From Leptospira ognonensis (lineage in GTDB: Bacteria; Spirochaetota; Leptospiria; Leptospirales; Leptospiraceae): a DNA stretch of 64,000 bases. Below, piece by piece: positions 49,074-58,739 of the stretch. The stretch lies in the NCBI RefSeq assembly GCF_004770745.1, contig NZ_RQGD01000020.1, positions 105,896 through 169,895 of the forward strand, given 5' to 3'. A model generated the notes under the pieces. That model saw only the letters and a program-made list of their open reading frames with translations. It had not been told where the DNA came from and made no database searches. The position numbers and the translations under genes are program-made. Numbering within the stretch: position 1 is the first letter of the stretch; each line of letters begins with the position of its first letter.

Positions 49074-50186
49074 TTAACCGCCTTTAGAAACGATAAAATC
49101 GATTATAGAGGCATAGAACTCATTTTCGTCAAATGTATCTGGTGGGATCCCAACGACATCCAAATGGTCCTGGCTAATGACAGAAGACTTTGATGTCATC
49201 TGCAAGGAAGAAGGCGCATTTAGGTTGCTTACATAACCAAGTGCTGTATTGACAGTAATGGTGTCGAAAGAGAGGGCATACTCAGTGTAAGTGAGTCGGT
49301 CTCCCATTTGTTGCGAATTGATTCCAACGAGTCCATCATCATCGTTGTTGGTTTTATTTCCGTCGCCTTTACCAGCTGCCCCGTCATTATCACAGTCGTC
49401 TACGCAATATCCATCACCATCGATATTGTAAAACGCTTGTTTAACGAGATAAAGCGCTGGATTCACATTGATACCTTCCTGAGCAGTGATCAAGGAACCA
49501 AAATACGCCGCATTACTAGCATTTACATTGTAATTGATATTGAAAGCCTTTGCACCAGTTGTAATCCCATCCGTGGAAGAATAGTCATTGTAAACTAACT
49601 GTTTTGCGGCAGCAATCCCATCATTTCCTGGACCATTGATCGCGTTTCCAAAAAGAGTTGCGAGAGCATTGACGACGGAAACTACACCTGGCTTAAGATC
49701 CAATATGTATTTCGCAATCGGTGATCCTCTGTGTGGGCTTGATACAGAAATGAGTGCATGTACAACCTGACGACCGTATCGTGTGCGGAGAACAGCAGCT
49801 GCTTTTCTGGCATCAATTCCACCTTGGGAGTGACCAATGATATTCACTTTTGAAGCACCAGTCGATGTCATATAGTTTTGTATTTTGTCAGCGAGCATGG
49901 TTCCGCGAACTTCCGAAGATTGGAACGGAGTCACCGAAGCAGCGAGTGCCTTTTGTCCGGAGTTGATGCTTCCATTGCAACTAATTTCTAAAAACTCATC
50001 ACAAGGATCCCCAACAAACACGCCGTAATCGTCTCCGAAATAAAAGTACCCGAGCAAGTTGTCAAAGCCAGAAAGACCATGAGCAAAGACAACAGGATAC
50101 ACCGTTTTTCTCGCGCCAGCACTCAGACTCGTAGAGAGTGCGAGGATGGCTAGAGAGAGAAACAGAAACATTTTTTTAGAGTTCAT
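49074..50186 (-). CDS. Secreted foldase-dependent lipase with acidic Ca-binding-like insert (first)
   Basis: A 370-residue lipase with a clean signal peptide (cleavage after LSAGA). VVFAHGLSGFDN is the oxyanion strand, IIGHSQGGIDARKAA carries Ser120, and QDHLDVVG supplies the His. About residues 265-300 contain an insert with several short Asp/Asn loops (NIDGDGYCVDDCDNDG, then GDGNKTNNDDDGLVG), which looks like EF-hand-type calcium binding and includes two Cys. GAGGTGA lies before the ATG. Paralogue of the lipase at 46903-47814 but 67 residues longer. Confidence 0.92.
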   Translation of the reverse strand: MNSKKMFLFLSLAILALSTSLSAGARKTVYPVVFAHGLSGFDNLLGYFYFGDDYGVFVGDPCDEFLEISCNGSINSGQKALAASVTPFQSSEVRGTMLADKIQNYMTSTGASKVNIIGHSQGGIDARKAAAVLRTRYGRQVVHALISVSSPHRGSPIAKYILDLKPGVVSVVNALATLFGNAINGPGNDGIAAAKQLVYNDYSSTDGITTGAKAFNINYNVNASNAAYFGSLITAQEGINVNPALYLVKQAFYNIDGDGYCVDDCDNDGAAGKGDGNKTNNDDDGLVGINSQQMGDRLTYTEYALSFDTITVNTALGYVSNLNAPSSLQMTSKSSVISQDHLDVVGIPPDTFDENEFYASIIDFIVSKGG

Positions 50187-50369
50187 AATTCACCTCAAGA
50201 CGAATTATGTGGGTAGGGCCGCCACAATGCAAGTTAATTTTGTTAACTATGTGACACTTATGACTTATTTTTCTTATTTTGTGTCATTACCTAACCTTTC
50301 TGACTCTTTTTGGACACAAATTTAGGGATTTCGATAGATCGAGATCACCATTTTACCTATGCAATTTTT

Positions 50370-50885
50370 TCAAAGTCCGACCAACCGTTCGTAAATCTGT
50401 AAGAAAACAACACCTAATCCGCCGATGGTGGCTCCTACAATAGGAACACCGAGTAGTCGAATTGAGAAGTTTGTGGCATCGAGCCTTTTTTCAAGAGAAG
50501 TGAACTTTTCGTCCACTCTTAAGAACCGAACGTCCATTTCCTTTTGAAGGGATTCAAATCGAACATCCATCTCCTTTTGAAAGGATTCATATCGAAAATC
50601 CATCCTTTCGAATCTGGTGATCATATCCGTATGCATCGTCTCGAATCTGGTGTTCAGCTCCGTATGCATCGTTTCAAATCTGCTAGCCATCTCTGAACGC
50701 ATTGACTCGAATCCATTTCTCATTTCTAAATGGATGGGTAAGAGTTTCGTAGCTTCGAATTGGTTCATGGACTGGTCCCGTTTCTCTGCAATAGTATCAA
50801 TGATCCAATCCTGGATTTCAATCGCTATTTTGGTTTCGATTTCTGCTTTTTCTAGAATCTGATATAGCTTCGGCGGATTAGCCAT
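50370..50885 (-). CDS. Coiled-coil protein with 11/7-residue repeats and C-terminal anchor
   Basis: A 171-residue protein. Residues about 60-130 run as 11-residue units starting R-F/Y-E (RFETMHTELNT, RFETMHTDMIT, RYESFQKEMDV, RFESLQKEMDV), broken by 7-residue units (RFERMDF, RFLRVDE), the mark of a long coiled coil with hendecad sections. The last 30 residues form a membrane helix (VPIVGATIGGLGVVFLQIY). It resembles the DUF1640/CCDC90 type in layout. Function unknown. Confidence 0.7.
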   Translation of the reverse strand: MANPPKLYQILEKAEIETKIAIEIQDWIIDTIAEKRDQSMNQFEATKLLPIHLEMRNGFESMRSEMASRFETMHTELNTRFETMHTDMITRFERMDFRYESFQKEMDVRFESLQKEMDVRFLRVDEKFTSLEKRLDATNFSIRLLGVPIVGATIGGLGVVFLQIYERLVGL

Positions 50886-51025
50886 TTTTGTCTGCCTTCA
50901 TTAGAAAGGGGCAGGAGATAGCAAGTTGTACCCTAAAAAATGGAAGTTGTAAAAAAAATGAGTGAAGTACGCCAGTCTTCGATTGGTACACCAATGAAAA
51001 GCTGGCGATAAAATTTGATACTTCC

Positions 51026-52249
51026 TTAAGGCGTAACTTCCGTCCAATTGGTAAAGTCTGTGGATTTAAAATATTTTTGCGTGAAGGTGCCACTATTTGA
51101 CTGAGCGTAAACAAACACTGTATTGTTGATTGATCCGATGTTATTTGATGGTGATAACCCACCTGGGATTGTAATCGTAGCTGTGTTTGACCAGTTGGAT
51201 CCATTGTCCGAAGAAGTATGGGCCGTAAGCGTCGTCACATTATTACTAAAACTCGAACCTACCACCTTTAATGTCCCAGAAAAATCACCAAGCCAAAGGT
51301 AACTCCCTGAGGTTAAGCCCCCCGTTTGGGTTGCGGTTGTCTCTCCTGCTATACTTGTACCTGAAAAGAGACTTGGATCCGTTGCCGTATAACGGATGGA
51401 AGTTCCTGAAGTGTAAATCGTTCTGCTACTGGCATAAATCATACTTCCTTTGGTTCCCTGGTTGGAAGTGACTGCAATAGTGAATCCTGATCCGTTCCAA
51501 CGATAGTAGATATCGGCGGCCAGAGTGCCATTGAGGAGTTCAACGGCACCAGCGGTGGATGAGCTTGATGCCACTCCATTCTGGCAGACCCAGGTGCTTC
51601 CGTTTGTCGTGCCACAGTACTTATGTGAGGTGCTCGTCACCCCAAATCCAAACACAAAACCGTTGCTAGAAGCGGCGGATGGGAGAACGCTATTTGAAAG
51701 GTAATAAGTGGATGTAAGGGTCGAGTCCGTGATCTCTGTAAAGTTCAGATCATTGACAGTTACCCCGGAAGCGAAATAAAACTTGTGGTCTGTAACAGTC
51801 GTTTGGGATCCATTGCTACCTCTCTCCCCTGATTGTTTTAACCCGATTGCATAGATGGTTGATCCAAACTTAGCTACCGATACCACATGGCAATCCGTAT
51901 AACTGCCCGAAGAAGAACCCGCAGTTGCTGTACAATTTGGTAGCGTGAATGTTTTTTTGGTAAACGAAGTTCCATCTGTGGATTCGTAAAGGGAAGGCGA
52001 ACTACCGACGGCAAAGAGCGAACTGCCTGAGGATTTGAAACCGCGAGGGAGGGAGGAGGTGCTACCGCTAGAGCTACCTCCACTATTGGTGACAATAATG
52101 CCGGGCAGTGTGAAATAAACTAAGCCATAAATTGGATTCTGGATCGACGAATACGTCTTGATCACATCGAGCTCATCCTTTCTACAATGCATGAGCAAAG
52201 CAATGGAAAGCAAGCAGACAATTGATTTTAGTTTTAATGATGAATTCAT
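51026..52249 (-). CDS. Lipoprotein with beta-propeller-like body
   Basis: A 407-residue lipoprotein: the signal ends in ALLMHC, Cys22 being the likely acylation site. The body is Ser/Thr/Gly-rich and has repeated short strands of the type SLYESTDGTSFTKKT, NGSTWVCQ, SSDNGSNWSNT, reminiscent of BNR (Asp-box) repeats of sialidase-like propellers. No catalytic set recognised. It follows the DUF5683 gene by 8 bases. Confidence 0.75.
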   Translation of the reverse strand: MNSSLKLKSIVCLLSIALLMHCRKDELDVIKTYSSIQNPIYGLVYFTLPGIIVTNSGGSSSGSTSSLPRGFKSSGSSLFAVGSSPSLYESTDGTSFTKKTFTLPNCTATAGSSSGSYTDCHVVSVAKFGSTIYAIGLKQSGERGSNGSQTTVTDHKFYFASGVTVNDLNFTEITDSTLTSTYYLSNSVLPSAASSNGFVFGFGVTSTSHKYCGTTNGSTWVCQNGVASSSSTAGAVELLNGTLAADIYYRWNGSGFTIAVTSNQGTKGSMIYASSRTIYTSGTSIRYTATDPSLFSGTSIAGETTATQTGGLTSGSYLWLGDFSGTLKVVGSSFSNNVTTLTAHTSSDNGSNWSNTATITIPGGLSPSNNIGSINNTVFVYAQSNSGTFTQKYFKSTDFTNWTEVTP

Positions 52250-52257
52250 AATCTCTC

Positions 52258-53652
52258 CTAATATGTGTACGTCAGAGTAAAATTTAACTTATGTTCGTTT
52301 TGAACCTGGTTTCCAAGCATTGCCACAGGTTGTAAAGAGTACTCAGGTAAAATACGAACGGAACCTTCTTGTTTGAAACTTTTGCCAGAGAAAAAGTAGG
52401 CATCTACTAAATTGAGAGCCCAAAAGACACCATAGAGGGACCAAGCTTGGTTTCGCTTGTCCACAGCCGATTCAAAGGCAGATCTAGCCTCCGACTGATA
52501 CACCTCTGAAAGCAGAACACGATATAATAGATTGTCCGTGGCGCTTGTCGTAGCATTTGTTAGACCTAAGGTTCCACTCAGTAGAGGCATTCCCACCACA
52601 GAAAAATATCCATCTCTTTTAAATTTAGTATACGCACTTTGTACACTTTGTTCGGTGCTTACCACATACCCAAATAGAGCAAGGCCACTCGCCATCCAGG
52701 TATATCCTTTAACCGAATCTCCTGCGTACACTTGCCCCCATCCGGGTAGGAAGGCGGATCGTAAAAGTCTAGAACTTGGCTTTGTGGGACGAACAAAGTT
52801 TGCATCACTCTTTTCTCCGCCATAGGTTCCTTCGTTCCAAGATTCCGCTGCAAAATAGGAGCTAACAGCATCCGTGAGCAAAAGGAAACCTAAGATCCCC
52901 GCCGCTGTCGCCTGTTGGTTGGCAAGTTGGGCTTTTGCTTTGTTGTTTCCTGCTTGCTCGGCGAGTGCTCTCCCTGAGAGTCCAGACTCGTATCCATAGG
53001 CATTGGTAACGTTTGTTACAAGTAATAAGGGGATGCCGAGGGTCGTAGACAAACTGGACGCTGCTGGACCACTGCTAGAAGTTTGGTACCAAGCGAAAAC
53101 TCCGACATCAAAGGCATCAACCTGGTGTGCAGTTTTTTTGGCACTCATTACATCCACAAAATTGAGAAATGCGATGGTCTCGAGAATGCTAAAGGTGATC
53201 GCTCGTCCCGTACTTTGTGTGCGGTACAAACCCGAATAACCAGGAATTAGACCCAAAGCGAAATTTCCCCACGGACTTACCATCTCTTCCTCCGCACGTG
53301 GAGTAAATTCATCCCCTCGCTCGGAGGCGATGGCCACCCTTGCTTTCTCTTCTTCTGCTTCTAAGGCGATTTGTTCGGCTGTGGGACCCGTTGTGCCAGG
53401 AGTGGTCGGAGTTTTTGTCTTCCACTCAACGGCTGTAATCTTTAAGGATTTGATATCTGATTTGGCAAGTGCTTCCGATTTTCCATTTTCGTATTTGATT
53501 TTGACGGCTGTCTTTTCAATGGATGTTTTTACGTTTTCAATCACCTTACCTGACTTTAAGGAAACACGGTCAGCAGATAGCTGTGATACGGAAAAGATAA
53601 TCAGGAAGACACAAAAAAAGTTAAAGGGAATTTTTAAGATTGTGCATTTCAT
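52258..53652 (-). CDS. DUF5683 membrane protein with N-terminal LSM-like domain
   Basis: A 464-residue exported protein. After the signal helix, VSLKSGKVIENVKTS and ENGKSEALAKSDI look like a small beta domain also seen at the end of the FecR protein (KDGSRVQGVIIQEG). Then comes DUF5683: LLRSAFLPGWGQVYAGDSVKGYTW, with several hydrophobic helices. The motif PGWGQ and the following aromatic stretch are typical. Role unknown, probably envelope. Operon with the propeller lipoprotein. Confidence 0.75.
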   Translation of the reverse strand: MKCTILKIPFNFFCVFLIIFSVSQLSADRVSLKSGKVIENVKTSIEKTAVKIKYENGKSEALAKSDIKSLKITAVEWKTKTPTTPGTTGPTAEQIALEAEEEKARVAIASERGDEFTPRAEEEMVSPWGNFALGLIPGYSGLYRTQSTGRAITFSILETIAFLNFVDVMSAKKTAHQVDAFDVGVFAWYQTSSSGPAASSLSTTLGIPLLLVTNVTNAYGYESGLSGRALAEQAGNNKAKAQLANQQATAAGILGFLLLTDAVSSYFAAESWNEGTYGGEKSDANFVRPTKPSSRLLRSAFLPGWGQVYAGDSVKGYTWMASGLALFGYVVSTEQSVQSAYTKFKRDGYFSVVGMPLLSGTLGLTNATTSATDNLLYRVLLSEVYQSEARSAFESAVDKRNQAWSLYGVFWALNLVDAYFFSGKSFKQEGSVRILPEYSLQPVAMLGNQVQNEHKLNFTLTYTY

Positions 53653-53816
53653 TTTTATACCCGAAGTTAGGTCATCAAACGGAGGGAGAAGAATAAAGAA
53701 TTTTTCGTGTTTCAGAAGGCTTACCTTCTACCCCATTCATGGTAGTAAAATAGAGGAATATTCTGCTTGGCAGCACTCCCCTTCTTTCATTCAATCGACT
53801 GGAAAAAGGGAACACT

Positions 53817-54974
53817 ATGACTTATAATCGAACCATCACTATCACGATTCTATTTGCCTTTACACTTCTCACGTCTATGTGCAATCAAAAAGAGTCAGCT
53901 GGGAAAGCAGAAGTAAAGAACATGGAAAAGCCCAGCGAATCCAAGGTTACATCTGCCGTTGTCATTTTTACCGTTGGTGAATGCCTCACTGGAGATCGGA
54001 AGCTGGCCCTCGGAGATTTGATCACAGAAAAAGACATTTTGCTTACTGGTAAAAAATCATTATGTGATCTTCAAATCATCGAAGCAGAATCCGGGATCGT
54101 CATCCGCGTAAAGGCAGAGTCAGAATTTAAACTCGAACCATCCGTGGCCTCCGATGGAGGGGATGTCAACCTTGCCCTTAGGAAAGGATCGGGATTATTT
54201 AAAATCAATAACAAACTGGCAAAAAACCAATCCGTCAAAGTCATTATGCCTACAATGGTAGCCGGCGTGAGGGGAACTAGCTTCTCTGCAGAAATCTCAA
54301 AGAAAGGTGATGTCGGCTTACAAGTGATAGAAGGTTCTGTCTCAACTAGGGCAGCGATTGCAGAAATTGACTCCCTCCCAGAAGAATTGAAATCAAAATC
54401 TCAAACTATAATCGCGGTGGAAAGTTCACTCGCGAAGAGGGAACAGGTATTAGAGGCAGGTCAAAAAGTCACCATCTCAAAAGCATATACCGATAAAATA
54501 TTAAAAGATACTGGGTTAAACACAGCCATTCCTCAGATCCAGGAATCGATCAAAAAAGGGGACATCAAAACGGCCACGCAAAAGTTGGATACCCTTTCAG
54601 GTTCTACCGAAGAGACCAAAACCAAAATTGCAGATAAATTAAGTGCAACCACTCCTATCAAAGTAGAACAGACCAAAGAGAAAGACATCCAAGCGCAATT
54701 AAAAGAATTTGAAGAGCTCATCGCGATCGAAAAAGAAAAGATGCAAAATGAATCGGTTCGCAAAACAGAAATTTCATCTAGGAACAAAACAAAAAATGAA
54801 AGCCTGATGAAACGAATTGAACAAATTACTGGAAAATCCGCAGAAACTCTTTTACTGAAAGACGGTAGCCGGGTCCAAGGTGTCATCATACAAGAAGGAT
54901 CGACATATCACGTGTTAACTACGGATGGTAAAAAAAGTTTTGCTGAATCAGAAGTCGAAGGAACTGAATTCTAA
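53817..54974 (+). CDS. FecR-domain lipoprotein
   Basis: A 385-residue lipoprotein: signal ending LLTSMC, Cys22 acylated. Residues about 50-190 form a FecR domain (GDLITEKDILLTGKKSLC, RKGSGLFKI, PTMVAGVRGTSFSAEI), which in other proteins binds ligands or regulators outside the inner membrane. A long helical segment follows, then a small beta domain (KDGSRVQGVIIQEGSTYHV) shared with the DUF5683 protein. AAGGGA lies before the ATG. It precedes the large hybrid kinase by 61 bases and may supply its input. Confidence 0.85.
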   Translation: MTYNRTITITILFAFTLLTSMCNQKESAGKAEVKNMEKPSESKVTSAVVIFTVGECLTGDRKLALGDLITEKDILLTGKKSLCDLQIIEAESGIVIRVKAESEFKLEPSVASDGGDVNLALRKGSGLFKINNKLAKNQSVKVIMPTMVAGVRGTSFSAEISKKGDVGLQVIEGSVSTRAAIAEIDSLPEELKSKSQTIIAVESSLAKREQVLEAGQKVTISKAYTDKILKDTGLNTAIPQIQESIKKGDIKTATQKLDTLSGSTEETKTKIADKLSATTPIKVEQTKEKDIQAQLKEFEELIAIEKEKMQNESVRKTEISSRNKTKNESLMKRIEQITGKSAETLLLKDGSRVQGVIIQEGSTYHVLTTDGKKSFAESEVEGTEF

Positions 54975-55035
54975 TTCAAAAAACAACTTAGAAAAAAAGG
55001 GAGAGAGTCGTGGCTCTCCCGTCCTTTCTGCAGCA

Positions 55036-58000
55036 ATGAATCAAAACACAAAGGCAAACAGGACCAAATACTTTATAATCCTCCTTACCTCCTCTGCTGT
55101 TATTCTGACGATTCTTCCTTTTTTCGATCAAATCCATAAGAAAACTCGATACCGTATCACCGACTTAAAGGATAATCTAACGTATCGCAGGTTAGGCTCG
55201 AGTGAATGGAAAAAATTTTCTAATCAGGAATACATAAGAACGGATAAAAAAGAAAATACCATGAAAATGAAGATACAATTGCCTGATTTTTCCGAAGGGC
55301 AAAATGCTATTTACCTGGAAACCATAGATATGGGAGCGCGTTTTTTTCTGGATGGCCGGCAATTTTACTCGCATGGAGAATGGAATGCGAAGGATCAAAT
55401 CGAGCACTTTCCAAATTTTTTCGCACACATAGTGCTCCTACCTCCAGAAGCAAGTGCCAAAACCATCGATGTAGATTTATATTCGGATTGGAAATCCATA
55501 GGTATCTACGATCATATTTTGCTCGGAAACGAAAGAGACCTTTGGGAAATATTAATTCTTAAACAAGTTCCAAATTTTGCCTTTTCTCTTTTTTATATGA
55601 TTGTTGGTATATCGGCCGTTCTCATGTTCTGGATGGCAAAAGACTCACTCCTATTATATTTTGGATTTTCTTCTATATCGCTATCGATCATCTGTTTGGC
55701 GGAAGTTGACATCAATTTAACAGAGTATCTCTGGCATGAGGCTTCTGCTTTTTTAGGATTAAATGGATATTTTGGGATGGTGTATTTTTTTACAAAATTT
55801 ATTGGTGAGATATTTGGCAAATCTACTAAACTCATTATGAAGTATTATTCCTATGTGGTGATCTTAACATATTTTTACGGACTTTTCATTATCAGTACCT
55901 ATGGTTTTACGCGTGGTTATTGTGATTACTTTGAACTCGTTGGAGGTATCGCCAGTGGAGTGGGGGCGACGTTAACGGTTGCAAGTTGCTTTTACCATGC
56001 CATGTTGAAAGAAAAAAATGCACGTATCCTACTTTTTGGTTTGCTCGTGTTTTTTACTACCTTTTACCGGTATCTGTTCTTTCAATTTGGATGGTCAACT
56101 GACAATGCAAGCGATGTACATTTGAGATTTTTTCCCGTAATGATGTCCCTTGTATGGATCATCTCACTCCGTTACCGGGAAAATATCTTGAGATTGCAAG
56201 AATACACACATTTATTGGAAGAATCAAAGCTAAACTTAGAAGAAAAAATCAAAGAGAAAACAATAGGTCTTGAAATCGCAAACCTGCACTTAACAAACGC
56301 TAACCAATCTAAAAATGAATTTTTTGCGAATGTGTCTCATGAATTCAAAACACCTCTTACTCTAATACTGTCTCCACTCGAAAGGCTTTCATGCAAAACT
56401 AACGATGAACAATCGCTATTCTTACTTTCCGTCATTCATAGAAATGCGACTCGAATTCAGGCTCTAGTGGATGATTTACTCGCCATTGCAAAAATTGAAT
56501 TTGGAGTGATTGCCAAGGAGAAAATCAATGTTGAATTAATATCTTATTTTCGAAAAATTTCTGAAGAGTTTGAAATATTATGCGATGATAAGAATATTCA
56601 GTTTCATTTACACGAATCCGCACAACCTCTTTTTTTCAGAATTGATAAGTACCAATGGGATTTAATCCTTAGAAACTTACTTAGCAATGCCGTTAAATTT
56701 ACTCCGACAGGACAGGTGGATCTGGCTTATGAAGTTCTCGAAAATAAGATCAAAATCAATATTTCAGATACAGGCATTGGCATTGCACCAGACGAAACGC
56801 ATTTAGTATTTGAAAAATTTTACCAGTCTTCCAGAGGAAAAGCCATCTCCTCTCTCGGAACAGGGATTGGTTTATATCTTGTGAAAGAAATGGTAAATGA
56901 TTGCGAAGGTTCTTTTGTTATATCATCTGCAGAAAATGTTGGCACAAAAGTAGAATTGGATTTACCTCTTTATCCAGCAACAGAAGCGACCCAGGCAGAA
57001 ACTCTTTTCCCTAGAATTCGACGGGCTAAATTCTCAAACGTATTAGATCGTAAAGATCTAAAATATAGACTATTAATCGTCGAGGATGAGCCTTCGATGT
57101 CTGATTATCTCTATCATATACTAAAAGAAAAGTATATGATAAAACATGTCACCACTGTTGATGAAGCGGTTGCTTGTATCGAAAATTTAGAATTTGATCT
57201 CATTCTTTCAGATTGGACCCTCCCTGGTAAAAACGGAATTGTACTTCTCGAACAAGTAAAACATAAAAACAAGAATCTTCCCTTTTTGTTCCTAACGGCT
57301 CGTACAGAAAATTACATTGTCGAAACCGCCTTCCAGCTTGGTGCAGATGATTTTATCGCCAAACCATTTAACGTCGATGATTTGCTTTTAAGGATTGAAC
57401 AGAAAATTAATAAAAGCAAAGAACACAAGCAGGACATCATTAACGAAAAAGATAGCATCTATGGAGATATTCATGATATCCTTGGTGGTAAACTTACTGA
57501 CTTAGTATCTCAAATCAATCAATTAGATTTTCACCCAGAATTAATACCAGAGAGATTAGCTAACATCCGGCATACGGCAACAACCCTTTCAAACGAACTT
57601 CGTACAAAACTTCATGAATGGGAAGACTTTCGTAATATTGAAAGGGATTTTGAATTGGGCTGGATGTCAATGCTTCTGCGAAGGTATTCGAATGCAGGAC
57701 GAATCTGTCGTGTGAAACTCAAAGAAGGAACCATCGAATGGAAAGAGGCGGAAAGATGGAGTCTATCTACAAAAACAGAAATTTTTCGGATCACGCAAGA
57801 AATTGCAAATAATGATCTTAAATATGGTTCTGGACCTGTTTCCTATGAAATAGGAAGTTTGCTTCCAAGCTTTGAGCTAAAAATTTTGACAAAATCCCAT
57901 TACCAGAAAGATCGGATACACGGTCGCGGTTCAAGAAATCTAGCGGAACGTTGCCAGAAACTAGGAGCAAGTCTTCAATATTTGGAATTAGAAGGTGAAT

Positions 58001-58038
58001 TCAATGTACTTTTGTTCATTCCAAATACTCTGGTTTAA
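55036..58038 (+). CDS. Two-headed hybrid sensor kinase (7TM, HisKA, receiver, HisKA_3-like)
   Basis: A 1000-residue membrane kinase. A leader helix, a periplasmic jelly-roll-like domain (about 30-180) and seven helices (about 185-375) give a 7TMR-DISM-type input. Then HisKA with FFANVSHEFKTPLTLILSPL (His433), HATPase_c (NLLSNAVKFTPTG, SDTGIGIAPD, GTGIGLYLVKEM), an intact receiver (VEDEP, Asp726 in SDWTLPG, AKPF) and a C-terminal HisKA_3-like block (GDIHDILGGKL, His813) with a HATPase remnant (FRITQEIANNDLKYG, RIHGRGSRNLAERC) that lacks the DxG Asp. The frame extends to 54925; ATG 55036 is a better start, though its Shine-Dalgarno is weak. Two NarL-type regulators follow. Confidence 0.85.
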   Translation: MNQNTKANRTKYFIILLTSSAVILTILPFFDQIHKKTRYRITDLKDNLTYRRLGSSEWKKFSNQEYIRTDKKENTMKMKIQLPDFSEGQNAIYLETIDMGARFFLDGRQFYSHGEWNAKDQIEHFPNFFAHIVLLPPEASAKTIDVDLYSDWKSIGIYDHILLGNERDLWEILILKQVPNFAFSLFYMIVGISAVLMFWMAKDSLLLYFGFSSISLSIICLAEVDINLTEYLWHEASAFLGLNGYFGMVYFFTKFIGEIFGKSTKLIMKYYSYVVILTYFYGLFIISTYGFTRGYCDYFELVGGIASGVGATLTVASCFYHAMLKEKNARILLFGLLVFFTTFYRYLFFQFGWSTDNASDVHLRFFPVMMSLVWIISLRYRENILRLQEYTHLLEESKLNLEEKIKEKTIGLEIANLHLTNANQSKNEFFANVSHEFKTPLTLILSPLERLSCKTNDEQSLFLLSVIHRNATRIQALVDDLLAIAKIEFGVIAKEKINVELISYFRKISEEFEILCDDKNIQFHLHESAQPLFFRIDKYQWDLILRNLLSNAVKFTPTGQVDLAYEVLENKIKINISDTGIGIAPDETHLVFEKFYQSSRGKAISSLGTGIGLYLVKEMVNDCEGSFVISSAENVGTKVELDLPLYPATEATQAETLFPRIRRAKFSNVLDRKDLKYRLLIVEDEPSMSDYLYHILKEKYMIKHVTTVDEAVACIENLEFDLILSDWTLPGKNGIVLLEQVKHKNKNLPFLFLTARTENYIVETAFQLGADDFIAKPFNVDDLLLRIEQKINKSKEHKQDIINEKDSIYGDIHDILGGKLTDLVSQINQLDFHPELIPERLANIRHTATTLSNELRTKLHEWEDFRNIERDFELGWMSMLLRRYSNAGRICRVKLKEGTIEWKEAERWSLSTKTEIFRITQEIANNDLKYGSGPVSYEIGSLLPSFELKILTKSHYQKDRIHGRGSRNLAERCQKLGASLQYLELEGEFNVLLFIPNTLV

Positions 58039-58115
58039 TTTCAGGTCCGACTACCCTAAACTAGGTATTTTCAAATCGGTTAAGGATGTTATAATGAATT
58101 CTGAATGGAAGGAAT

Positions 58116-58739
58116 ATGATCTTTGATTTTGTAGAAGATGATACAAATTTTGCAGGACGAATGCATGAAATCCTCAATCCCATGGCAGAGGAAATCAGAA
58201 TATTCGAATCTGCTGAATCATACCTTGCCTCTAAAACACAAAGTTTAGCAGAGATTCTTTTCGTGGACATTGTGTTGCCTGGTCTGAGTGGTATTGAGTT
58301 AACTAAAATCATTCGCGAGAAACATCCTGACCTTAAAATCGTAGTCTTGTCCGCAATGGACTCCGATGAAATTCTTTTTCAGGCATTAAAATCTGGTGCG
58401 ATAGGTTACGTGTTAAAATCTGATTTAGAGAAACTTCCAAGTCTAACAGCTGAAATTATTGCGGGAGGTGCCGTGATTACCTCGACACTAGCTCTTCGCG
58501 TTTTAAAAAGCTTTCATGAACCCCAAACGAATGCAAAGGATGGGTTCGAAAGTTTGACCACAAGAGAAAAAGATATTTTAACTGAGCTTATCTCTGGTCA
58601 ATCCGTTCGGGAAGTGGCCATTGAGCTTGACCTCTCACTTCACACCGTTCAAACACACACCAAAAATATCTATAAAAAACTACAGGTAAATAATCGGATA
58701 CAGTTGATCAGGCGTGCCTCCGACCTGGGTTTTGATTGA
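58116..58739 (+). CDS. NarL/FixJ-family response regulator
   Basis: A 207-residue regulator. The receiver has VEDD, the phosphoacceptor Asp in FVDIVLPGLSG and LKSD with the conserved Lys; the C-terminus has a LuxR-type HTH (LTTREKDILTELISGQSVRE, then LHTVQTHTKNIYKKL). It follows the hybrid kinase by 77 bases. AAGGA lies close to the ATG. Its TGA overlaps the next gene start (TGATG). Confidence 0.92.
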   Translation: MIFDFVEDDTNFAGRMHEILNPMAEEIRIFESAESYLASKTQSLAEILFVDIVLPGLSGIELTKIIREKHPDLKIVVLSAMDSDEILFQALKSGAIGYVLKSDLEKLPSLTAEIIAGGAVITSTLALRVLKSFHEPQTNAKDGFESLTTREKDILTELISGQSVREVAIELDLSLHTVQTHTKNIYKKLQVNNRIQLIRRASDLGFD

